Part shown: piece after piece, positions 22,786 through 35,699 of the stretch
Layout of the letters: each line of letters opens with the position of its first letter
Numbering within the stretch: the first letter of the stretch is position 1
NCBI GenBank assembly: GCA_025403435.1
Contig: CM046341.1
Location: forward strand, 3,047,183 to 3,111,182
DNA length: 64,000 bases
DNA from: Artocarpus heterophyllus
Lineage: Eukaryota; Streptophyta; Magnoliopsida; Rosales; Moraceae
Direction: 5' to 3'
Notes under the pieces: model-generated
The model's database searches: none
Told to the model about the DNA's origin: nothing
The model's input: the letters and a program-made list of their open reading frames with translations, nothing else
Position numbers and translations under genes: made by a program

Positions 22786-25572
22786 TCAAAGGCTCTCCAG
22801 GAATTGAGCGAAACTGGGGTATTTTGGCTCCCAGCCTAGTTCCTGACGAGTTTTCGAGTTGTTCAATCTCTTTCCAAGAGGATCATTTTTTCCTGCATAA
22901 AAAATATGACTTGAACATATTAAAACGCCAAAAACTTCTCCCCATAAGGAAATAAAAGAAGGAAAATTTGTTGATAAATTATAAGGAAGCAGACAATAAT
23001 TTTCACCACATATGAAAAAGATTTTGTTTCTTATACACTTATTCCTGCATGATAAATCAGAAAGAGTTACTTACCCGTAAATGCCTCAAACTTTTTACTA
23101 AACTTTCCACTTTTATTAACCAAGTCCATTACTTCTTGCCTACAAAGATTTGACAGTGTAAGAGGACGTTGTCTGCAGATGCTATAAGATCACCATTTTG
23201 CACGGAAAACTTGACAAAAAGGAATTCTCTAAACGAAAGTACTTATTCAGTTATAAACTGTCTCCTTTTAAACAAAGGAGAGGGGGATAGGGACCTGGAT
23301 AAAGGGTGGTTATCACAGCCCAAGAAAATTCGGCCACGTAGTTTCTTTTTCAAGATTGTAACCGAAAGGGAAGCGGCGTCCTGCACAGAAGAACACATAA
23401 TAGTCATTACACAGAAATAGACTACAATTAAACAAAGTAATAGTGCTAGCAGCAATCCAACAATGTATGGTCATAACCATCATGCAAAACCCAAACATGA
23501 AACAGATTCCACAATGAAAACCCAAAAGAAAATACAGACATCGTCCACTAACAAAACTAAGACAACATATTTTTAACATCAGCATGCCTAGCAAAAAACA
23601 ATTGTAAATGTTTACAATCTAATCACAAGTTGATATGTATGTGAATGATCTAGGATGAAGATCTAACCTCATAATGAATTAGATTCAAAATGTGATCTGG
23701 ACGAAACTCAACAGTCCCCTTCTCCAACCAATATGTATGTGCGCCTCTATCTGCTTTGTACGTATGGTTAAGGTCACTCTTATGTATACACGTACTTTTA
23801 TATATACAAAGCAATAATGCCAATATCCACCCACATCCCTGAATTTCTCTTCTCTTACATGGTAATCTTCAAAATTGGATTTCGCAAAGGATATGTAAAG
23901 TCCTGCCAATCTAAGAACACAACCACCAAACTCGAGAACTACTTTTTCCGCTTTGAGAAGGACATCGGTCCTGGGGCTTCTTCCTATTGGCACCACTGGA
24001 GTGTCCTACAAACAGGAACATGAACAATGTGAGATGAGAAAAATGCATAAATACATCAGAGTCAATGTATTTGACTGGTGATAATAAAATTTTTACCAAA
24101 AGAGATAGTGTATCCCAGATGAAATCGCTACCTCATCACACTGTCCGTTGTTGTTGCAATCATATGGTGCAGAGCTTGAGGTAAACAAGAAAGAACCCTC
24201 ACCGTTCCAGCTCAATGCAGCTTCCCTGGTTTGATCGATGACATGACCAACCAACAACACGAAAGAAAAATCCAGAGCAACAAAACAACATAAGTGTGAA
24301 ACAGCGTCTAATAGAAAAGCAAAATGTCATGATACCCATCACCACTCACAGTCCTTAACACTAATTTTTATCCAATCACATATTCACACGTCAACTCTGA
24401 GACATAAATTATAACAGAAGAATCCACACAGCTTTAGGTGACAATATTTGATTAGTTAAAAATTCAATGGTGATCAAATTAAACATTCAGATGTCAACTC
24501 CAAGACTCGCAAATTATAACAGAGGGCCCCAGACAGTTTGCATTGCAATATTCGACCGGTTAAAAGAAATCAATGGTGATAATCATAACTTGAAATTCAA
24601 ATATGACCAGTGAAGTGATCTATCTTTCCAAAATACACAATGATGAACTCTACCTAACCGAATAAGGCACGTACTTAACTAAACAGTAAATTTCGGGGGA
24701 GATTAGCAATTATTTTCATGCCTACCTCACATCGCCAGTATAGTCTGGGGACCGAGAGGGAGGAGCGCAGAATATGACATAAGGAAACTTGTGAGTCGAT
24801 TCTGCACCCTTCAAAGACGGGTTAATGCCCACCTCAATCAACTCCTCATGGTGATCAGTTGTCATAGTTTGCCCATGTATTTGACACCCCGGATGCTCCT
24901 AATTTCCCCCACACAAAACCCATTAAACCATTAATCCCTAAACATCACCTAAATCATCAAAAACACAAAAATAAGCACACCCTAAATTCTCATTCAATTT
25001 CATAACCTAAACACACTAAGCCGTTAATCACTTAACATCACCCAAATCATAACACCATTCTCATCCAATTTCAAAAAAAATAAAACAGCCCACTAAACCA
25101 CTAATCACTAAACATGAGCAAATTTGCCAAAAACAAAACAATCAATCAATTTTGGCAGCCAATTGGGTTAAGGCACGTTACCTCTTTCCATTTCTGCGCC
25201 ACCAAGCGACCGAGAACTCCTGGCCCAACAATCAGTAAATCATTCTCCCCGACAAAACGAGAAGAAGATGTCCTCAGTTCTTCATTTGTTGCACCTTCAA
25301 AAGTCAAAGCCAACCCAAAAAATTTTCACCAAAAAAAAGAGAAGAAAACCCATGAAATTAGAATAAAAAAGAAAAGATGGGTATGAGAGAGAAAAACCGA
25401 TAGTGGAGGAAGCAGAAACTTGCAGAGGCGTAGTAGAAGAAGTAGCCATTGAATTGGAAGCGAAGAAAATGGGGGTTTTGAGGACAGCTATGTTTTTGCA
25501 AGGGAGGGGTTGGAAATGACGAAGGAGCCCCTGGGGTCTGATGGCGGTTGTGAATGGAACAATGGTTCCCAT
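22786..25572 (-). CDS. Plastid-type NAD(P)-binding Rossmann-fold protein (epimerase-like)
   Basis: Nine exons (25398-25572, 25182-25294, 24726-24898, 24132-24225, 23895-24005, 23668-23757, 23295-23380, 23075-23139, 22786-22892) join in frame to 337 residues. The N-terminus (MGTIVPFTTAIRPQGLLRHF, then a Ser/Thr-rich stretch) resembles a chloroplast transit peptide. The nucleotide-binding glycine motif is DLLIVGPGVLGRLVAQKW (Gly at about 82, 84 and 87). Later blocks are YVIFCAPPSRSPDYTGDVR, FLFTSSSAPYDC, VLEFGGCVLRLAGLYKADRG, HILNLIHYEDAASLSVTILK and TRQELGWEPKYPSFAQFLES near the end. This is the layout of NAD-dependent epimerase/dehydratase-like proteins of plants; substrate and reaction are not known to me. 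Intron 5 is of the U12 AT-AC type and all others are GT-AG. The start is the first ATG of the exon 1 frame. Confidence 0.88.
23758..23894 (-). other. U12-type AT-AC intron of the Rossmann gene
   Basis: Between LAGLY and KADRG the coding frame is interrupted by 137 bp that start ATATCCTTTG and end AC. CCTTAAC lies about 11 nt before the 3' end. These are the 5' splice site and branch point of minor-spliceosome AT-AC introns. No GT-AG pair here keeps the frame, while this choice joins exons 5 and 6 exactly at a codon boundary. Confidence 0.88.
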
Positions 25573-25676
25573 CAAGTGGGTGTTTTGGTCTTTCTGCTTC
25601 GTCTTCTTTCTCTATTTCTTTCCTTAATTCTTTTTTCGTGCTTCGCGTTATTGCAGAGGTGATTGGGGATTTTGGG

Positions 25677-26164
25677 TGGGCGCAGACAGCGGTGAAGTGG
25701 GTTGTGGGACTCGTTATGGGAGGTATCTCTGTAGCCAATGAAGAAGTGACACGTTGTCAGCTTTAATAAATATTACAACCTTACAAAAAAACAAAAAACA
25801 AAAGATTTTAGGTTGTGAAGCCAAGATTTTTCACAAACTTACCTTATTGCTTCAAATTATAAATTATGGTTCAATCTTTTTTTTCTCTAATTAATTAGTC
25901 CTAATCGTTAATTTAAATATATATGATTTTTTTACTTTGTTGATAAGGATTATTATTTCAGTCATTCGATTAATTTCTTAATTTGTTTGATATATAATCG
26001 AAAGCAATAACCTTACAAACTTTTAACGTAAACACTAATAGATAAAACAATTAAAAGCTTAATCTGAGCTAAAACAGCAGTTCTTACATTTTAGAGCAAA
26101 TACATTGTTCTGTTGTAGAAGTTTCCCTAAAAATAAAAGAAAATGCTGCCTTTTGTAAAAAGTA

Positions 26165-26200
<36 letters not shown>

Positions 26201-27395
26201 AAAAGAAATAGACCATTGATGTTTGCATACCACCAAAGGAATTCCTCAAACGCTCATATAAAATGTTTGTTAAATGCCCTATTTTTAGGCCTTACCCTTC
26301 AACATAGGACATATCACCCCAGCCCCATCAAATTTGTTAGCGATGAGAATATGTAGAAGCATAGTATGTGACACTCTAAATCAAGTACTAGGTTAAGCTA
26401 ACATCGCTAAACATCTAATCGCGTTCCAATCCCAACCCCAACTTGTCCCTCACGGTCCCACCCCTAACCTTGAACTTAGTTTCGACACTCAATCACAATA
26501 AATGTATTTGACAATGTAGTTAGAATAATTTTGATGTGGTATATAAGAGTTTTACACTATAGACTATTTTTAATAGGCACAAACAGAGGTGAAGGAAGTT
26601 GTGAGACTGGTTATAGAAGATATCTCTCTAGTCAATGAAGAAGTGACACGTTGTTAGCTTGAATAAATATTACAATCTTGCAAAATAAAAACAAGTGATT
26701 TTTAAGCTCTAACTCCTTCTTGTTTTTGTTCAAACCAACTAGTACCAAGATTTTTGACAAACTTACTAAATATATGTATCAAACTATAAATTGTAGTTTA
26801 AATTTCTTTTTTGGTTTTAACTCCTATGCTAAACAGATGCGATATTTTTTAAGTGAACATATGCAATATTTTAACTCTAATGGTGAATATTGTTGTTTCA
26901 AACGTTAGGTTAATTTTTCAACGGTTTAACATATGATTTGAAGTAATAATGTGTCACATATTGTAAATTTTTAACGTAAATATTCATATATCAAACTATT
27001 AAAAACTTAATCCTGGCTAAAACAACTTCTTATATACAAAAGTAAAAATATCCTGCCTATAAGTTTCCTGAAAAATAAAAGAAAATTTTGCTTTTTATTA
27101 AAAAAAAAGTATAGGAAATAGGCTACTGGTGTTGGTGTACGAATGTTACCAAATAGACTCCTCAAACACTAATATAAAATGTTTATTGAAAGTCTTACTT
27201 TCAAGCCTTACGTTCAACAAGGAGAGTGTCACCCAGCCCTATCAAACGTGCTAGCAATATGAATATATGGAAATAGTTTGAAGCATTCTAAATCAAGTAT
27301 TAGGCTAACATGGCTAAACATCTAATCCCGTCCGAATCCCAACCCCAACTTGTCACTCCTGGTCCCACCCATAAGCTTGAATTTAGTATCTCAAT
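25677..27395. repeat. Diverged tandem duplication of about 0.8 kb
   Basis: The stretch from about 25677 to 26480 is repeated from about 26573 to 27395. Matching landmarks: GTGAAGTGGGTTGTGGGACT with GTGAAGGAAGTTGTGAGACT; CAATGAAGAAGTGACACGTTGT in both (quoted part shared); ATAAATATTACAAYCTT; CTAAACATCTAATC; and TCCCAACCCCAACTTGTC. The left end overlaps the region just upstream of the Rossmann gene. An old MITE-family fragment (about 26500-26575) lies at the junction. The copies carry many indels, so the event is old. A (TA)n run is at 26167-26197. Confidence 0.8.
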
Positions 27396-27834
27396 CACAA
27401 TCTCAGCTTTACAAAATAAAGAAAGTTTTTTAAGAAAAAATGTTTATTTTCTTAAAAACAAAATTTTCCTTGATTTTAAACAAAATTTTGGAGAATATTT
27501 TTTAAAAAAGTAAAGGCAAAGCAAAATTACCAAAAGTGTTATCTTAAAATAAATTAAATAAATGCCCAAATTAAAAAAATAAATAAAACCTTTTGCGTAT
27601 AACTAGTAAGGTAAGAAAACAAATGAGAAAATGACATACTTATAAATTCTGGAACTCCATTTAATCGGGGATTGTACTAATACGGGTTAAATAAGTATCA
27701 TTTTGGCTTTAACCATTTGTGTAGACTATGTGACAAGGACACATTAAGAACCAACAAAAATGGTCACTTTTGCAATGTAATTACATATCATTAAACTTCT
27801 AAATTGTACTAACAATTTCAGTTCACATCTAACA

Positions 27835-27992
27835 GGGTATTTGGTAGAAAGTGATTCTCCGTTATAAATAGTGTAAAACTTTCACATGCTATAGTAATAA
27901 TAATAATAATAAAAATCGCTATAGTATAAAGCTTTCATATACTACACTAAAAATAGTTCTAACTAACGGTTCTAACCATCTTCCAAACACCC
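27835..27992. mobile_element. MITE copy, main local family
   Basis: Ends GGGTATTTGG and CCAAACACCC are inverted. The interior carries paired GTGTAAAACTTTCACATGCT and GTATAAAGCTTTCATATACT segments, inverse versions of the family core GCATATGAGAGCTTTATACT. Nearby, at about 28184-28242, a 29-bp unit (GGTTTGGTGGTAGTTAAAAT...) is tandemly doubled. Confidence 0.7.
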
Positions 27993-28242
27993 TATAAGCC
28001 ACCTCCGCATTAACATCATTGAAAGGGAAATTGATCTTCTATGGTCATAGCATGTTCACCTACCTTAACTACCTTGTTCTAGTGTCTTGTACTCTATTGG
28101 CATTTGCATTGAAATTTGGATAATTGGCACAAGGCAATCTAAATTAAAAAGCTTCCTTAATAGCATTTGTTGATAACTAAAGAGACAGTTTGGTGGTAGT
28201 TAAAATCTCTGTGACGGTTTGGTGGTAGTTAAAATCTCTGTA

Positions 28243-31200
28243 AACCAGATATCTAATTCTAAATATAATCAGGATTAGTTTGGGATTAACAATAATAAGA
28301 ATTTAATTAACTTGCTTGATCAAACTATGTCAAAAAGCAACTTTCTAAAATTCAATATGTTTGGTAAAATGTTCTGAAAATAGGCAGATAACAAGTCAGC
28401 TTATGCTATCAATTTTAAAAAACATAATAAGAAAATTTTTAAGAAATAACAAGAATTGTAATCTTTTTATTTTTAACCATGGTAAAAAGGAAGTAGCAGT
28501 CGTCCTGAAACTTTTTGAATTTACTTGGACCAAGGTACAATAGAAAGGGGATTGATCAACGTTCTCATTAATATCTTTAAAGATCCGTACATTTCAAACA
28601 CACAACCTTATTATTTCAGACCACTAAAAACGAACACAAAATAAATCAAATCATTTGCTCTATCTCTACTATTTCTCCAACCCAAAGTTGGATTTTAACT
28701 TTTTTAGCAGTAAAAAGATATATTCACCACCTGAATCCAACGAATGTCAGGTAAAAGGTGAGGGTGAAGAATGAAGGTATATCTATATCACTGCCTTCCA
28801 TGCTCGACACACAATACTTGATGTTCAATAATAGATGAACCTCATAATGCCATGCAACGCACAATTGCTGCCAATCATCCCTCATGGCTCATGTAGTGCC
28901 TCTCTCTCCTCTCTCTCTCTCTCTCTAGTCTTCCTTTGAAAAGAAGCTTCTTCCACTAATTAGTATGCATTAACAATATTTTTATTTGTGCTTGACATAT
29001 AATGCAAGTGTTTTGGTACTATGTTGTTTTACCAAACTTAAAAAGATTTTCCTCCAATCAGTTTATGTACAAAAGGACCACCACCTTATTGCTTAATTTG
29101 AACCTTGCAAAACAAAATTCCTATTGAGTTTTCTCTATATAATGCTTTAAGTGAGGATTATTCACTAAACTTTTCCTCAATATGTATGAGTTTGCAATGG
29201 AAAAGTTGACTATTTTCCAGGAAAATGTTTAGCTTTTCAATACAAGTTTAGAGGCAAACTCCAAGGTGATTCCAAATAAAATAAAGCTTTTTCAGATCTC
29301 CAAATCTCAGCAAACAAGCAAAATCAACTTTTTTTCTTAAAAAAAAAAAAAAAAAACCCCACTTTGGTTCTAAAATAAATGACCTCAACAAACTGAAAAT
29401 GGACAAGTAGAATTCCATACATTTTTTTCCAAATATAAAAAAAGCAGTAACAACCCATTTTAATTTTGTTGTCAACTCATTGTTTGCAATAGAGGATTCT
29501 GAATCATGAGTTCCAAATTGAAAACTTCCCTAAAACGGCAGAACATTGCTTAGTATTTTCCAGGTAAGCACAGTTATGGTATCAATAGGAATTAGACATT
29601 AGGATGTCTTGTTATAATTAATTATATGTAGAAAAATTAAAAAAAAAAACGAGTAATGATTATGATAGGGTGTTTTGCGAGATGGGTAGAACTTTTTTTG
29701 CTATAGTATGTGAGAGCTTTATACTGTAGTAACTTTTTATTATTACTGTAATATCTGAGAGCTTTATATTATTCATAATCGAGACTGCCAAACAAGATCC
29801 TTTTCCTTAGTTTTTTATACTAGTGGGGGAGCCCACCGCACCAATCTTACCCACCATGCCAATGAGACATTTTGCGGTGCTAAAAAAAAAAAAAAACACT
29901 TGATTAACCATAATTTCTTCTTCTTGACAAAAAACACATTTAAGAAAAATAAAAAAACAAAAAAAAAAACCTTGCATGAAAGACAGAAGGGCAAAATCTT
30001 AGCCCTCGATTTATGCAAGTCCCATTGTAAGACCTAAAAAATTAACGGCTTAGATTTTGTACTCGCACCACTCACATGTATATTTAGCTTCTTCTTTTTT
30101 TTTTTTTTTTTCAAAAAACGTTTCAATTGAGGAAGAGACAACTAGCCGGAGACTTTGACCTGCCTTGTTGGGTATTTTGGTGAGGCACTTCCCCCTTGCT
30201 CTCGGTCACTCACTCACACGAAAGAGCGTAAAGAAAAGAAAATGAAAAAGAGAGAATGAAAAAGGGTAGACAAAGACCGGCAAAAGAAGAAGGGAGATCC
30301 TCATTTATTCCTTTGCCACAAAGTCCCCCTCAAGTCCAACTTCCCAAACAAAAAAGACAAAAAAAAAAAAAAAAACAAAACAAAAATTAGTGTTGTTCAA
30401 ACTCTAATCCCAAAACAACCAAATTCAAGAGTGTGTTTGGTGAAGTCCTCTCAATTTAGTGTTGTTTGGAAGAATGGATATAATTATTTTTATGGTTAGA
30501 ACTGTTATTTGTTTTCAATTTTGTGAGAAAAAATACTATAATAAAAATGATTATAGCCATAAAAAAAAGTTCTAACCGTTTTTACGAAAGAAATTATTAG
30601 TTTTAATTTTTACAGTATAAATCTATCTATAATATAAAACAAAAATATATCATAATATAAAAATATCACATATATTAGTTTTAACTTACAAGTCCAACTA
30701 TATATTCTTAAATGGCGAAAATTTGAAAACAGGACCCAAAAAAATTCAATTGAAGAAATGGCCTCTCTTTTTTTACATTAAAAACAGACTTTTTTAGATA
30801 AAAAAACTGCTCCAGTTTTTTAAAAAAAAATAAGAAAAAGAATTATAATAAAGAAAAGAACCTCAACAAAATAATAAAAAAAACTAAAGCGATTTTTTCA
30901 TCTAAAAAACTTATTTTTTGATGTAAAAGAAACTATTTATCCAAAAAAAAAAGTTTTTCTTAAAGTATTTTATCAAAGTCCCCCTCTTAACTGTCCTACA
31001 AATAATTGAAAAGGCAAGTTTAATTTTACTGTTTTTTCTTTTGCCTTTCATTTGTTTTTTCAATTTGACCCCTCTCTCTCTCTCTCTAATATTTTTGTGT
31101 GTGTTTTTGTTGGTCCTATTTTTTGACTGGTGCCCACAATTTGTGGGCATTTGGGGCTAACACCAAATCATTGCTCTTCCTTACTTTTGTCTCATAAAAA

Positions 31201-31374
31201 AAAGAAAGAAAAGAAAAGAAAAGCAAGCAGCTTAAAGAGAAGAAGTAGAACGAAGAAGAACTAAGGCTCTCTTTCTATCAATTGAGCCTAAAACGTGCAT
31301 TTTCCTTTCCACATTCCGTCAAACCGGACGTGATTAGGGTTTCTGCGGGCTCTGCAAGTTGCCGATCGGCGGCC
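28243..31374. other. AT-rich spacer upstream of the kinase gene
   Basis: No gene is recognised. It contains a (CT)n run at about 28908-28926, long A/T homopolymers, a MITE copy at 29668-29796 and another degraded MITE-like segment at about 30428-30700. The final 300 bp hold a CTCTCTCTCTCT tract (31073-31087) and a purine-rich AAGAAAGAAAAG stretch, probably the promoter and leader of the kinase gene. Confidence 0.45.
29668..29796. mobile_element. MITE copy, main local family
   Basis: It starts GGGTGTTTTGCGAGATGGGT, holds two family cores (GTATGTGAGAGCTTTATACT and ATATCTGAGAGCTTTATATT) and ends near CTGCCAAACA. The right terminus is less well preserved than in the copies at 27835 and 43588. 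Confidence 0.6.
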
Positions 31375-31486
31375 ATGGTGTTTGGCTTCTCGGAGAAGAA
31401 GGAGAGAGTGGATTTCTGAAGACAATAAAGATAAAATGCGGTGGTGGAGTTCGCGGACGCGATCGCGAGGTGATATGAGTCAATGA
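31375..31486 (+). promoter_or_regulatory. Two upstream ORFs in the kinase leader
   Basis: Between the pyrimidine-rich promoter and the kinase start at 31518 are two short ATG-initiated frames. One is 31375-31419 (14 residues, MVFGFSEKKERVDF); the other is 31436-31486 (16 residues, MRWWSSRTRSRGDMSQ). Both end before the main ATG. If transcription starts upstream of 31375 they would lower or condition translation of the kinase. The first ATG is in a good context (GCCATGG). The leader extent is inferred. Confidence 0.5.
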
Positions 31487-31517
31487 GGAGGATTTTTCCC
31501 GTTTGGCTGGCGAGAAA

Positions 31518-34500
31518 ATGGGGTGCGTGTTCGGGAAAGCGGGGAAGCCTGTAGGGAGGAGGGAGGACGGCGAGGTTTCCGCCGATGTCGCGAAGGAGAA
31601 GGCGGAAGTGAGTCAGGTGGTGGCCGCGGCGGCTGTGACTCAGAACGGCGGCGGGAATCGGAAGGAGAACGAGGCGGAGGAGGAGGCTACGTCGGCGGCG
31701 GCGGGGGCGGGGAGGGCGAAGACGAAGGGGGAGAGGAGGCGCTCGTCGAAGCCGAATCCGAGGCTGAGCAATCCGCCGAAGCACGTCCACGGCGAGCAGG
31801 TGGCCGCCGGTTGGCCATCATGGCTTTCGGCCGTCGCCGGCGAGGCCATCAATGGCTGGACACCTCGCCGGGCGGACACTTTCGAGAAGCTCGATAAGGT
31901 AAGGAAGGAGCTGGTTTTTAAATTCGCCTGATGAGATTTCTTTTCCTAATTTTGGTATGGTTTTGCAGTTCACAAGTTTACTTTGTCTCTGTTTGGTAGG
32001 TGAGAAAATGTAGGATCAGAATAGGAAAAATGGAACCTAAAATTTTCATTTTCTATATCAGTTCCTAAGAGTAACCATCACTAAAATTAGAAAATTATGG
32101 TTCTAGACTTTTAGTGGAATTGAATTATTGAGTTTACAAGCTGAAGAATGCCTCGGTTTTTTTTTTTTATTTATTAATAATATTATTCCTAATTTACTTT
32201 CCCTACTTATTTTTATTTTTTGGAATATAAATGGCTTGGCTTAGTTTTTTGTTTTCATTATCTTAAATCAGATTGGGCAAGGTACTTACAGCAATGTGTA
32301 CAAAGCTAAGGATACGTTAACAGGACAAATTGTTGCGCTTAAGAAAGTTCGGTTTGATAATTTAGAGCCCGAAAGTGTAAAATTCATGGCGAGAGAGATT
32401 CTCATTTTGCGCCGGTTGGATCATCCTAATGTTGTAAAATTGGAAGGTTTAGTGACCTCAAGGATGACATGTAGTCTGTATCTTGTGTTCCAGTATATGG
32501 AGCATGATTTGGCTGGACTTGCTGCAAGTCCGGGAATCAAGTTCACGGAGTCTCAGGTATTGTGAAAGTTACTCTTCTCACTTCAATATGTGAATCTAAG
32601 ATGTAGACACATTAAGTTAACTTTTCTTCCGATGACTAAACTGGGTTGTCATTTTCTGAGTCTTCACAATATATATGGATGCACAGGTCAAATGCTATAT
32701 GCACCAGCTATTGTCAGGGCTTGAGCACTGTCACAACCGTCATGTGTTGCATCGTGATATTAAAGGATCAAATCTTCTTATTGACAATGGCGGAGTCTTA
32801 AAAATTGCTGATTTTGGGCTGGCTTCCTTTTTTGATCCTAACAACAGGCAGCCCATGACAAGTAGGGTTGTTACTTTGTGGTATAGACCCCCAGAGCTTC
32901 TTCTTGGTGCAACTGATTATGGTGTCGGCGTGGATCTGTGGAGTGCTGGTTGTATTTTAGCCGAGCTGTTGGCTGGAAAGCCTATCATGCCCGGTCGAAC
33001 AGAAGTAAGCTTTAAATGTTTCCCTTTACATACAGCGGGGTTCTTTCATGGCACTGCTTTGTCACTTTGGATACCAGGCTTTTTGGTGCCGTGGGTGTTA
33101 TGAGTTTATTTGGATTGTTGGTGTTCTTGATAGATTATTTGTGTTACAATGTCGTTATTTTTTCTGTTAATTTTTGTCTCTTCAATCAGGTTGAGCAGCT
33201 GCACAAGATATTTAAGTTATGCGGCTCTCCTTCTGAAAACTATTGGAAAAAATCGAAGTTACCACATGCAACTATATTTAAGCCCCAACAGTCGTACAAA
33301 CGGTGTATTGCAGAGACATTCGAACATTTTCCAGCATCCTCATTGCCGCTTATCGAGACCCTTCTTGCAATTGACCCAGCAGAACGTCAGACTGCCACTG
33401 CTGCATTGAGGAGCGAAGTGAGACTCGATTTATCTTCTTGAGTTGCCTCTCTTTGTTACAGTCCTTTCTCTGGTCTCTGGAATGGCTGGCTGTCCTTTTG
33501 GGAACATCCGACTTTCCTAAAGTTATATGTGTTTTTTAATCTTTTGCAGTTCTTTACGACCAAACCTTATGCTTGTGAGCCTTCTAGCCTTCCGAAATAT
33601 CCTCCCAGCAAGGAGATTGATGCTAAGCTACGAGATGAAGAAGCTAGAAGGTGACTACTCTGTGCGCATGTGTGTATCTTGTCCATCCTAGGTTTAGTCA
33701 AATTCATTGACTGGACGAATATAACACCTCTACAGTCTCTATAAATATAGAATTGACTGCATTAGGGTTTTTTTTTTTAGTACTTGTATATTCCAAGAGG
33801 TTGACAAATTCCATATGCGACTCAGTATTGCTGTTTCATCTGAAACTTATTTAGTTTTCTTGGACTAGTGGTCTTTTATATCACTGAGATGCTTACTAAA
33901 TCTTTATTATTTAACAATGAATCGCCAGAGAAAATATCTTACCCAGACTAACCTGAATTCAACTTCATGACGATGTAGATTGAGAGCTGCTGGCAAAGCT
34001 AATGCAGATGGCCCGAAGAAATCCCGTGCGCGTGACCGAGCCGTAAGGGCAATGCCTGCTCCAGAAGCCAACGCCGAGCTTCAAGCTAATCTTGATGTAT
34101 GATACATAAGATGTTCCTCTAAGAAATATTTTCTTTTCCCTAGATTTAAACAAAAAACATGGCTTTGGTTTGGCTGTTTTAGTGTTTTTTTTTTCTTTTA
34201 AAATTGTTATTATTGTCTGCAATTGCCTCGTTTTTCTGCATGATAATGTCAATTTATTTAGTTCGTCATGCACTTCTCACCTTATTGTGTATGGTTTTAC
34301 CACTTAGACTGGTCATCTTACTTTGAGTTGAGCATTCTTGATAAGTATGTTCTGTTATTCTTTCTACTATAGAGGCGGCGTCTAATAACGCATGCAAACG
34401 CAAAGAGCAAAAGCGAGAAGTTTCCTCCGCCACACCAAGATGGAACACTTGGCTATCCCTTGGGTTCTTCACATCACATCGATCCTGTTTTTGATCCCCC

Positions 34501-34669
34501 AGATGTTCCATTCAGCTCCACCAACTTCTCATATTCGAAAGCACCCATCCAAACATGGTCCGGCCCATTGGTGGACCCTGCTGCAGTTGGGGCTCCAAGG
34601 AGAAAGAAACACACAGCCGGTGATACTCCTCCAGAGTCAAAATCATCAAAAAAAGACTCAAAGAGATGA
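31518..34669 (+). CDS. CDK-like Ser/Thr protein kinase (At1g54610-like), N-myristoylated
   Basis: Seven exons (31518-31898, 32272-32556, 32687-33004, 33190-33417, 33550-33650, 33979-34096, 34373-34669) join in frame to 575 residues. The start MGCVFGK gives a Gly2 myristoylation and Cys3 palmitoylation signal, so plasma-membrane attachment is likely. A basic, Ala/Glu-rich region reaches about residue 115. The kinase domain starts near 122 (DTFEKLDKIGQGTYSNVYKA). It has the ATP lysine in VALKK (about 151), the catalytic loop HRDIKGSN (Asp about 246), DFG at about 264-266, and TLWYRPPELLLG typical of CDK-like kinases. The C-terminal part is basic and low in complexity (RRRLITHANAKSKSEK; RRKKHTAGD). 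All catalytic residues are present, so an active kinase is expected. Substrates are unknown; the plant group is a CDKC-related family. The start was chosen at the ATG giving the myristoylation signal. Confidence 0.95.
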
Positions 34670-35667
34670 GGATTTTGCTTGGATTAAAGGATAAAGATGG
34701 GGGTAAATAAATTCTGCCATTTTGTGAGACTATTCAAGAGGCTGCAAATGCTGCTTATTATTGTCTTTAAAACTGAGCCGGGAAATCCAGTTAAATTGCA
34801 TGGAGAGGTAACATATCTTGTATTTTAGTTTTCTCATTTTCTTTCTACTATTTTTGTACCGTGAGAAGTTTCTTTACATATGTATATTTTTCACTAGTTC
34901 TCTCTCTCTTGTGTTAAAAGAACTCTATCATGTCTAGGTTAGTTGCATTTTTAATAAATTTGTCTTGGGAACTTTCATGTTCATTTTAATCTTTACCTTC
35001 TTTTTATGCGTATTATTTAGCCATCTTTTCCGGGCTCAATGAAAGTATTGTTGACTCTTTTTGTCATATGGATTCGAGGTTGTTTAATATGGGGGTTAGA
35101 ACCATTTATTAAAACTGTAAATACAATAGCATATTAGAGCTTTACACTATAGCAATTTTTTGGCTTTTACTATAGCATATGAGAGCTTTATACTATTACT
35201 AATTGAAAAGTTGGGTAGAACCAACCAATGTTAAACAGGCTAGAATTGTTTTTGTTTTTCTTACATATGACGAGTATATGAGCTCACCCCTTTCTACCTT
35301 GTTGCATTTTACTGCCTTCGTGGATGCCTAAAATCACATTGTTGCGACCCAAAATGACTCTTGGAATCTTCTATGGGATGACATTGGGGGCTCTTTTTTT
35401 TTTTTGTCGTTTAATTTATTATTGCTTGGGATTGGGATTATAGGAATTGTTGAGTACTTATCACCGTCCTCCGTTAATTATGTAGCTTAATCACGTACTT
35501 GATGGCGTAAGATTTATGCTAAAACTAATGATCTGTAATTGGAACAAACATCAAGGGGTGGTGATCAACATTTCTTGCATTTTACTCCGGCCTCAACAGA
35601 GTCGGATTGGTTATGCATATCGAACAAGAAATTACCTAATTTGTTTAAATAACAATAATAATAACTA

Positions 35668-35699
<32 letters not shown>

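Noticed and set aside
25554..25766. 70-codon plus-strand frame ending VGLVMGGISVANEEVTRCQL
   Set aside because: It lies antisense to the start of the Rossmann gene and its upstream region. The duplicated copy at 26573 does not keep the frame.
31278..31790. 170-codon minus-strand frame rich in Arg/Leu/Pro
   Set aside because: Antisense of the GC-rich kinase exon 1; the plus strand has the clear kinase start and phase-matched exons.
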